From Deltaproteobacteria bacterium (GTDB lineage: Bacteria; Desulfobacterota; Desulfobacteria; Desulfobacterales; Desulfosarcinaceae), in NCBI GenBank assembly GCA_021824175.1, contig JAKALP010000011.1, positions 124,001 to 188,000 on the forward strand: DNA of 64,000 nt, read 5' to 3'. The stretch's first letter is position 1. Each line of letters opens with the position of its first letter. The position numbers and the translations under genes were made by a program. This document shows, piece after piece, positions 25,298 to 34,600 of this stretch. The notes beneath the pieces were generated by a model that was given only the letters and a program-made list of their open reading frames with translations, made no database searches and had not been told where the DNA came from.

Positions 25298-27964
25298 TTA
25301 TAATTTTATGTCTATGAGGATGGAATTATCCAATTGTAATATTTCATTCTCCAAGGCACCAGCGGCATGGTAGTATTCAGAAACCAAATCTTTTATGGCC
25401 TTAGTAAATTTGTTATTCAAAGGTATGGAGAAGGGATTGATCGTACGCGCATTTTCAAAATTTGCCGCTACTGCTTGGACGAAAAGCTCGGGCTTTTCAT
25501 AGGTGTATGTAATATTTGGATGATAGGCTGCCATTCGGTACTGATAAAGGAAAAGAAATACAACCGAATGGTCTGATACTAGTCCGATTTTATACCTATC
25601 CACATGACTTGCAGTATCAATCTGCCGCTGCTGAAAATATAAAATTTCAGTATCAGTGTTAGTCTCTACATGAGTTTTAACGCCGTTAATGTAGGTGATT
25701 TCTCCCAATACACCCAGAAAAGTGTTGAATTCACTATAATAAAATTGTTCCCAATGCATGTCTGTTCGGTAATCTGCTTCCCAATCGCTACAATTGTAAG
25801 TCGTTTTGCCACCACCAATTGAAGACAACGATGACTGTAAATCAACTTGATTTGTGATGTAGCCTTCATAACCATTAAAACGGCCTATATAGCTACCGAA
25901 CATTGAGTATTTCAGAGGCGTCTGAAGATCGTTTTCGGGTGAGTAGGCTTGAATGCAATTTCTTCCGCGCTCCTCACGATACCAGGTGCTTTTAAACCAC
26001 GTTGGATTCTCGGAATTCGGAGTGCAATGTTGAGTCGGCCCCTCTCCGGCGGCGCAGCATTGGGCATCTTTATAGGCATAGCCACAATCTTCGTATCCCG
26101 GCAATCCTGGAGAAGCAATACAACCATCAACTTCGTATGGAACCTTGTACGAAGGCATTCCGCTACAGTTCACGCCGGGCTGACACGCGATACCAGGCTC
26201 CGGGTTAGATTCCGGCAAAGATTCAGTATATTTGTAAAAGGGACTAAAATCCCATTCGATTTCGCTTGCATTTGCTGAAGGGTGTTTAATGAGCCATTTA
26301 TTTAACAGAGAACAGTCGCAAGGAAAACTAATCGCGTTTCCCGCTTCATCCCTGATGATAGCATAATTATTTCTGGAGGTATCCCAAACCGCACAGTTCC
26401 CGCCGATACTGACATATACGAACGCACCCTCTTCCAATACGGAGATTCCACCGACAACCGCATTCTCTTCATTGCCCAGCCTGCCGCTGAAAACGATGAT
26501 ATATTTTCCCGGCTCTTGGGCATCGTTGGGATGTTCGAATTCAATGGGGCCGCTCTTATTGTTGCCTGAACTCTGCGTCCCCAAATCAAAAGAACCGCTC
26601 CAAAGACTTTGGCGCACACACTGTTTGTTATCATAGTAGATTTCAAATGTACCCACCATTTCATCTTCCGTTTTGTTCTCGATCACATATCCGTGGCCTT
26701 CTTCTTCATCTGGAACCAGCTCTACTATCCCCCTAAAAAAGTAGTTTAACAGGGCCGCGGAGTAACCCACGGCGCGGGGCACGAGTTTTGCGGCGTATGA
26801 CCTGTGGACCTCTTCATCAAGGTAGCAATCCGGGATATACGACCCGTTTAATAATAGAACCTGAGTGCCAAGGTAGCCCATTCGGGCAAAGTTGTTAATA
26901 GTTTCGCCATCACCAATTTTGCTGAGGTAGAAAGTTCCATTTGGGTTCATCAGGCTTTTAGCAACCACCTGGGATATATCCGTACTGGTCAGCTTAGGGT
27001 AAGGAAAATAATGCGGGTCCCCAGGCGCCTTATTTTCCGCGGCAAACACGGTGTCTTCGCTAAAGAAGTTGGCGTTGGTGTATTCGGCCAGACCTTGATC
27101 GGCGGAGGCGGAAGGGTTAGTGCCGTTGTACACTTGCAGATCCCACAAATCAGTTATCAGACCCCGCGCATGTTCGTCTGGGCATGACACATTGTCCGCC
27201 GGAAAATATGGGGCGGCAGCCAAGCCATTAATTATGTCGCGGTTATTTTTGGCCCAGGTTTCAAAGTAGAGGGGAGTGTTCCGGGCCATCCAATGCAAGG
27301 GATTGTACCACTCTTCTCCCTGTAAAGCATCCGAGGCATGGGCATCATTGCGCACATGGTATGGCACGGCCATGTCCTGCACCAGGTGCATCTGATGGCC
27401 CAGCCCCTTGAACAGCATGGCAAAGGTTTGCTTTCGAACGGTCTCCTCCGGCGCCGTTAAGGCATCATAATATAATTGACGCGCGGCGGACCAGCTCTGG
27501 TCGCCTTGGACCACACGCGATTGAGCTGCGGCGTCTTGGGCCCACTCCTGAGCCGACTCTCCTTGCGCCGAATCATGCAATCCCATATTGCTGATAGGTT
27601 CGTGAAAATGATTCAAAGACCGCACCGATGCTTCCACCACAGGAAGATATTTAGACGCATCTTCTTTCTCGGCGCCGTATTTTAGCCAGTCCTTAATGGT
27701 ACAAATTGTCTGTTTTGTTTTGTCATCGCAAACGGTGCTCGGCCAGGGGAATCCGTTGGCTGCACCGGGTAATAGTTCCCCAAGCCCTGTCTTGAACCCA
27801 ATACGATTAAGATAATCTTCGTTCGGCCCCAGTACTGAATAATTGGTTGCGTAATCAGTTAAATCCCTATGTGTCACCTCATCGTTCCAGCTCCATGATA
27901 CATCATGAAAGAAAGCAATTGTTATCGTTATAACCATGAATAAGAGCCTGACACTATTTTTCAT
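25298..27964 (-). CDS. Secreted zinc-phospholipase-C-like protein, second copy
   Basis: 888 residues from the ATG at 27964, which has AGGA 8 nt upstream; the longer frame starts 12 codons earlier without a good site. The signal peptide ends V-S-W-S, leaving Trp26 as mature N-terminus. Zinc-ligand candidates follow in the same order as in the paralogue: T-H-R-D, N-H-F-H (His119) and H-L-V-Q-D-M-A-V-P-Y-H-V-R-N-D (His193, Asp197, His203). The shared blocks G-L-A-E-Y-T-N-A-N-F, H-Y-F-P-Y-P-K and P-R-A-V-G-Y-S-A-A-L-L-N-Y-F-F are present. After about residue 430 it differs wholly from the paralogue: no TolB propeller, but a Cys-rich stretch (about 590-680) with many paired cysteines, then a unique C-terminus. 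It follows the small CarboxypepD-like gene by about 50 bp. Confidence 0.8.
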   Translation of the reverse strand: MKNSVRLLFMVITITIAFFHDVSWSWNDEVTHRDLTDYATNYSVLGPNEDYLNRIGFKTGLGELLPGAANGFPWPSTVCDDKTKQTICTIKDWLKYGAEKEDASKYLPVVEASVRSLNHFHEPISNMGLHDSAQGESAQEWAQDAAAQSRVVQGDQSWSAARQLYYDALTAPEETVRKQTFAMLFKGLGHQMHLVQDMAVPYHVRNDAHASDALQGEEWYNPLHWMARNTPLYFETWAKNNRDIINGLAAAPYFPADNVSCPDEHARGLITDLWDLQVYNGTNPSASADQGLAEYTNANFFSEDTVFAAENKAPGDPHYFPYPKLTSTDISQVVAKSLMNPNGTFYLSKIGDGETINNFARMGYLGTQVLLLNGSYIPDCYLDEEVHRSYAAKLVPRAVGYSAALLNYFFRGIVELVPDEEEGHGYVIENKTEDEMVGTFEIYYDNKQCVRQSLWSGSFDLGTQSSGNNKSGPIEFEHPNDAQEPGKYIIVFSGRLGNEENAVVGGISVLEEGAFVYVSIGGNCAVWDTSRNNYAIIRDEAGNAISFPCDCSLLNKWLIKHPSANASEIEWDFSPFYKYTESLPESNPEPGIACQPGVNCSGMPSYKVPYEVDGCIASPGLPGYEDCGYAYKDAQCCAAGEGPTQHCTPNSENPTWFKSTWYREERGRNCIQAYSPENDLQTPLKYSMFGSYIGRFNGYEGYITNQVDLQSSLSSIGGGKTTYNCSDWEADYRTDMHWEQFYYSEFNTFLGVLGEITYINGVKTHVETNTDTEILYFQQRQIDTASHVDRYKIGLVSDHSVVFLFLYQYRMAAYHPNITYTYEKPELFVQAVAANFENARTINPFSIPLNNKFTKAIKDLVSEYYHAAGALENEILQLDNSILIDIKL

Positions 27965-28016
27965 TTGATCCATCCTGCGTTCCAATGATTTAGCACTCAA
28001 AAATATATTGGCAAAT

Positions 28017-28610
28017 TCAACGACGATACCTATGATTATGTAATTGATTAAGTACTTGCTGGAATTCTTCCCTAACCGTGTTATAATGCTCTAAAGGCTT
28101 GCCATTGCTGCGCCCGCAAGAGATAGATGGAGGCCACCCATCAGTGGTGTTTAGCTTGTCCTTCGCAATCGTCTGTAACGGTATGATCACCCGGTTGCCT
28201 TCCCATTTCACTACCTTGCTTAATACTTCGCCTGTCCTGAAAGCATTCCAAGTCCCAATGGCTAACCTTTTATAACCAATTTTGTAAAACTCCGCGGTCA
28301 TTGATCCTAACGGCCTAAGAAGGGCGGCGTGTCTTGCTGGAATTTCGAAATCCCCTTTTTCGTCGGTTAATGCTTCAGCGGCATCCAAGCAGCGCGACGA
28401 GCCACCTCCCACATCAGGGATCATATAGGACCAGGAGGCTACGATCAGCACGCCGGCAAGCGGCTGCCCGGTTGCTTCATCGATAATCCGGCCGCGATGT
28501 GGGCCGTCGCATCGAACGGGAACTAAAAACATGAACGCCGCAATAAAAAGGACTCCCCATTTGCCACCCACTTTTCGGTAAAGCTTCTTGATTTGATCCG
28601 GGATTTTCAT
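28017..28610 (-). CDS. Carboxypeptidase-regulatory-like envelope protein, second copy
   Basis: 197 residues. A hydrophobic segment near 19-32 is followed by a cysteine (V-P-V-R-C) that does not fit the lipobox consensus, so it is exported but perhaps not lipidated. A CarboxypepD_reg-like beta-sandwich follows (R-G-R-I-I-D-E-A-T-G-Q-P-L-A-G-V-L-I-V, then A-L-T-D-E-K-G-D-F-E-I-P). It is a paralogue of 23715-24290 with the same place in the module: after the surface protein and before the PLC-like protein. Gaps of 34 and 52 bp to its neighbours suggest one operon. Confidence 0.72.
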   Translation of the reverse strand: MKIPDQIKKLYRKVGGKWGVLFIAAFMFLVPVRCDGPHRGRIIDEATGQPLAGVLIVASWSYMIPDVGGGSSRCLDAAEALTDEKGDFEIPARHAALLRPLGSMTAEFYKIGYKRLAIGTWNAFRTGEVLSKVVKWEGNRVIIPLQTIAKDKLNTTDGWPPSISCGRSNGKPLEHYNTVREEFQQVLNQLHNHRYRR

Positions 28611-28644
28611 ACTGTATTCCTTTTAGTGACAGCCTGCTGACGTA

Positions 28645-31600
28645 TTAGAATCTATCGATCTGCCAGATGCCGTGTTCATCCGTACTGAAATAGATATCAA
28701 AAGAGATGTTGTGGGTCTGGCCTTGGATAACTATCGCCTGTCTGGTCCTGCATTTGGCAAATCCATTATCCGCCTGGATCAGTTCAATTTCCGGCATCTC
28801 TTGGGCCAGCCGGGGCAGTTGATCGTTCAAAGCTGTAAATGTCTTCTCATACCTTGCGCGGGATTGTGTCTTAAATAGTTGCAGCGCGCCAGCCACATTC
28901 CCTGCTGTAAGACAAGCTTTCATGGCGTTCCATTTCTCTTTGAGCAGGACTTCCAACTGTTTGGTGTTGACGATGAGCACGGCCACCTCATCGAAATAAG
29001 TTCTATTGCCTGGGCATTTGGCATCGACCTCTATCCGATAGATCCCAGGCTGATTAATGACCAAAGGAATTCGCCCTGGACGTCCCAATCCATATTCAAC
29101 TTTACCTGGCCCAAAGTCGTCAAATGTACTGCGCAATAACTCACATGGCGAAGCAATATTGATTTCCCCTCTGAATGGAACCAATCCTTCACTTGGCTCT
29201 ATCGTGGCGCTGCAATATTCACCGCTGGTGTCAACATGAACAGCCACATGAGTAGTATAGCCCTGGCCGGTGGAATCTGTGGCGACAACCGTTATGGTGT
29301 TTTCGCCCTGTAGAAGGGGTACATGATTGGCCATGAATTGGGTTCCGTACCGTAAGGCAGCGATGCCATTGACGATCACACCGGTTTCGCGGCCGGCGCT
29401 GTTTTGGATAAACCCACGAACCAGCACATCTGGACGGTTAATGGTCTGTTGGTCCTTCGGGGCATCAATTTGCAAAACAAATGGGCTGCCGATGGTAACC
29501 AAAGAGGAAGTGGAAATCGTCCCTCCTGGCCCGGTGGCGGTCAGTACATAAGAGGTTGCAGATTCCGGCGATACAGTGACAGATCCGCTCAAGCCAACCA
29601 CGCCGATTCCTGGATCAATCCGTACTGTCTCTGCGTTTGCCGTCTCCCAGATCATCGTGGAGGCCCCACCCTGTGTAATGACCGGCGGGTTTGCGGTCAA
29701 GCTGACCGTCGGCAAGCCGATGACGATTATTTTTACATTATCCGCGGCAGTAAAACTACTGTCGCTCACGGTGAGCTGAACCGTAAACGTGCCTACTACA
29801 TCCGGCATAAATACTGCTGTCGCTCTGTTTGAATCATAAAGCACCGCGTTGCTGCCCGATGGCCGGCTAATGAATGACCAGTTGTAAATCAATGAGCTAC
29901 CTTCCGGATCGGACGACCCTTTACCATCCAAGGAGACCAATTGATTAAGGGCCACTTTTTGATCAACTCCCGCCTCCGCGATCGGCGGATCATTCACAGG
30001 GTTGATGGTAATGGTCACACTGGCGGTGGCGCCGTAGGTGCCATCGGTGATCGTATAAGAGAAGCGATCGGTTCCATTATAATTGGCGCGGGGAGTGTAA
30101 AGTAGCGACCCATTGCCGCGATCCGTCACGGTGCCGTTAGCAGCCTGGGTGAAGCCGGTCAGCCGCAAAGGATCTCCATCAGGATCGCTGTCGTTGGATA
30201 GGACCTGGATGCTGACGGGTGTATCTTCATCCGTCACTACGGCATCATTGGTTGCGAGGGGCGCCCTGTTGGTTGGTGATGTGCTGTCGTAGTTTTGACT
30301 CAACCAGGAATTGATAGCGACATTGCCATAAACGCGATCACCGCTGAGGCCGGGCCCCTGGGCATCCCCCCACCAGTTAAAGTCGGCTGTTGCTGCAATG
30401 GATGATGCATTATAAAGGCCATATGAGCTGTTGCCGCTGAAGTTGTTGTATCCGATTAAAGGTTGCGCGTTACCAGACAGGTAGATGCCATAACCATTAC
30501 CTGAAAAGGTGTTCCCGCGGATTTCGGCGCCGTTGCAGCCCGCGCCGTAGATATTGAGGCCTTTATCCTTGTTATTGCGAATCGTGCAATTTTTTATGGT
30601 TGGCTTGGCATTGTATAAATAGACCGCCCCTTGATTGCCAGATCCGCCATACTCCACCACGCAGTATTCAAGCATGGAGGCGGTGCTGTCGGTGGTTGTA
30701 AGAAACTGAATATTGTTCCAGTCACCGGCGGCCGGTACCGTTTGATTTGAAGTAAAGACAATGGGCGTGGTGGCCGTGCCTTGGGCTTTGAGCGCCCCGG
30801 CGGTACCGGAGTAGTTGGCGATGGTAAGCGACGCATTGCTGTTGAACTTCATTTTCGCGCCCGCGGCCAGGTTAAGGGTGGTGACGCCATCGCTGCCGTC
30901 CGATCCCTGAACGTTGAGATTGCCCGAGACGAAATAGGGTATGGCCGCGGTCCATAACGCATCATGGCTGATAGTTCCACTGTTTACAAAGAGAAAGCTG
31001 TCGCTGCTGACATTGGTGAAGCTACAGCCGCCGACGATGGACCCGACATTATCGGCATAGGCTTTGATCGGATAAGCATTGTTCTGGCTGAGGGTGTTAC
31101 CACTAAAGGCTACTGCGCCTGTAGCCAGAAGATTGATGCCGTTATTGATGGTGCTGTTGGCGACCGAACCGCCAATGGTGCCCGAGTAGTAAAGATCGTA
31201 GTTGCCATTGGAGTAAAACCGGCAAGAATCGATAACTGGAGCACCACCAGAGAGGAAAAGTCCATAACTGCTGCTGTTGGTCACGGCAGTATTGCGGATA
31301 GTGGGGGCGGATTGGTAAATGTAAATCCCGCCTTGTCCTCCGCCACCGGCGTATTGAATGTTGCAGTAATCCAAAATAGTGGTGGTATCGTTAGTGGTGT
31401 TGTTCAATTGGATGCCATTCCAGTAACCGGCCGTGGGAATGTCCTGATTGGAAGTAAATAGGATTGGAGCGGCCGATGTGCCCTGGGCGTTTAGGGCGCC
31501 TGGGTTTCCTGAATATCCGCCGATGGTCAGACCGGTGTATTGTTTAAACTTGAGGGTGGCGCCAGGAGAAATGGCCAGCGTGGTGATGCTGTCGCCGCCG

Positions 31601-34600
31601 TCGGTGCCCTGCACGGTGACTGTAGACGAAACCACATAGGCAATGGCCGCGGTCCAGGTGGCATCCTTGGTCACATTGCCGCTGACGATTTCCAGGAAGC
31701 TGGCGTTGTTTACATTGGTAAAGGTGCAGCCGTTGACGATGGGGCCGACGTTGTCGGCATATGCTTTGACTGGATAGGTATTGTTCTGGTTGATGGTATT
31801 CCCGCTAAAGGCTATTGCCCCGGCGGCTTGCAGGCTAAGGCCGTTATTGATGGTGCTGTTGGTGATCGACCCGCCGATGGTGCCGGAGTAGTAAAGATCA
31901 TAATTACCGTTGCTGGTAAACCTGCAATTATCAACAAGCGGCGATCCGCCCGAAAGGTAAAGGCCATGACTGTTGCTGTTACTGATTGTTATATAGCGAA
32001 TGGCGGGCGAGGCCTGGTAGATATAGAGGGCTCCCTGTCCGCCGCCGCCGGCATATTGAAGGGTACAGTATTCAAGCTTTGTGATGGTGTCCGCGGCGGT
32101 ATCGTAAACGCGGATGCCATACCAGTTACCGGCGGTCGGGGTGGTGAGGTTTGAAGTAAAAAGGATAGGTTCCGCGGCCGTGCCTTGGGCTAAAAGCGCG
32201 CCTGGGTTGCCTGAATAGGCGCCAATGGCGAGCTGTGTGTTTAGGTTGAATCGCACTTGAACTCCGGGCTCGATGGTCAAGGTGGTGATCCCATCAGCAC
32301 CGTCAGTGCCCTGAATGGTGATACTGCTTGTGACAATATAGGGGCTGCCCGCCTTGGTCCATATAGTGTCTTTGGAAATGGTGCCACTGACAAGGGTCGG
32401 TTCCGGGGGTGTCTCATCGATGGTGAAGTCAATGGTGTAAGATTGGGTATTTCCCCAAGTGTCCGCGGCCGTCAAGCTCATCTGATAACTGCCTAGGGCC
32501 AGGGGCAGATTGCCGGGTATAAAAGTAAATGTATCGCTGCTTTCGCTGATGGTGCCGCTTACGGGGTGCTGGTTGCCGTCAAGCAACGCGAAGTGGGCCA
32601 TTACAAAAGCATCATCCACGGCACTCTGGCTATCGGAAAGCGTCGCTCGAATTTGCTGAAGGTTTTGCAGGTGTGCACCTGCTGCGGGCGAAGTGCCGGA
32701 TAGGGTAGGTGGCTGGTTATCCGCCACGCTGGATAAGGCGACGGAAAGGCTGTTGTTGGCTTCGTCGGCTTCCAAAATATTTGACTGGCTATCGGCGACC
32801 ACCCGGATAACGGGATCGCCGCCGTTGTAAGTCCAGTTGGTGCTGGCCTGAATGCTGCCTCCCGAAGCTATGGCGCTATTCACGGTAGCGGTGCTGATGC
32901 CGACGCCGTCTGCTTGAAAGCCCACGGCAAATGCATCCATAACCGCGCTATTACCGGTGTTGCGGACTGTTGCGGTGAGGGTTATGCTCTGCCCCGGTTG
33001 GAGGTGCCCGGCAGGGGTGATGGCGATGCCGCTGACGATCAAATCCGGCATCATAACACTTGTGGTCAGATGCCAGACAGGCCCCAACGTTTCGGCGCTC
33101 AGATTATCTTTGGCTTTTACTTGCCAATAATAAGTAACGCCCTGGCTCAGATTATCTTTCACATAGGAAGAGGAAGTTAGGCCTGTTGCTTCCAGGACCA
33201 GGCTTGTAGCTGATGTCCCCCAAAAAAGATCATAATAGACCATATCCGTTGGATTGGGATCGCTGCTTACCCAACTTAAATTTATGCCACCAATAGGAGA
33301 GATGTTAATGGCATTATCGGCCGGCTGGGGTGAGGAGGGCGCCAGGGGTGGATAGTTTGCGGGGGTCCCGCCGCTTTGATTTTCAGCCGTGGACCAGGGG
33401 TCTGCGTCCACGCTTCCGTAGGTTTTATCCCCAGTGGTGTTGGGGCCTGTAGTAGCACCCCACCAATTGTTTTCGGCGTTCAGGGTGCCGGAGCCAGAGT
33501 AGTAGAGGCCGTAATTGGTGTTGCCGCTGAAATTGTTGTTGCGAATCACCGGCAGAGCGCTTGAGATATAGATCCCATACAGATTATTGATAAAATTGTT
33601 AAAGTTTATCTGAGCTTCATTAGCGCCGCTGCCCACAATATAGATACCAGCATGGCTGCTATAGCGGAAAATACAATAGGTGATGGCGGGCTTGGCATTA
33701 CTAAGATAGAGCATGCCCTGGCTGCTGCTACCGCCGTATTCCAACATGCAGCGGCTTAGAATCGTTGTGGCGTCGTTGGCCGTGTTGTCGATCTTGATGT
33801 TGTTCCAGTAGCCGGCCGTGGGCGTGGTCTGATTGGAAGTAAAGACAATGGGCGCCGCGGCCGTGCCTTGGGCATTGAGGGCGCCGGGGTTTCCCGAAGA
33901 CGCGCCGATGGTCAGACCGCTGCTTTGCTTGAACTTGATCGTGGCGCCTGGGGAGATGGTCAGGGTAGTAATGCTGTCGCCGCCGTCGGTGCCCTGCACG
34001 GTGACCGTAGATGAAATCACATAGGCAATGGCCGCGGTCCAGGTGGCATCCTTGGTCACATTGCCGCTGGTGATCTCCAGGTAGCTGGCGCTGTTTACAT
34101 TGGCAAAAGTGCAGCCGTTGACGATGGGGCCGACGTTATCGGCATATGCTTTAATGGGATAGCTGTTGTTCTGGTTGAGGGTATTGCCGCTGAAGGATAC
34201 TGCTCCGGTGGCTTGCAAACTGAGGCCGTTATTGATGGTGCTGTTGGTGATCGATCCACCAATGGTGCCGGTATAGTAAAAATCGTAATTGCCGTTGGCG
34301 TTGAAGCTGCAAGCGTCGATGATCGGCGTGCCGGTCAAAAGATAAATTCCGTAACTGCCGCTGTTGGCTATGGTCGTATTGCGGATGGTAGGCGAGGCAT
34401 TGCTGATATTCAATGCACCTTGGCTGGAGCCGCCGGCATACTGGATGGTGCTATAAGAGAGTATCGTGGTGGCGTCGTTGGCCGTGTTGTCGATCTTGAT
34501 GTTGTTCCAGTAACCGGCCGTGGGCGTGGTCTGGTTGGAAGTAAAGACAATGGGCGCCGCGGCCGTGCCTTGGGCATTGAGGGCGCCGGGGTTGCCCGAA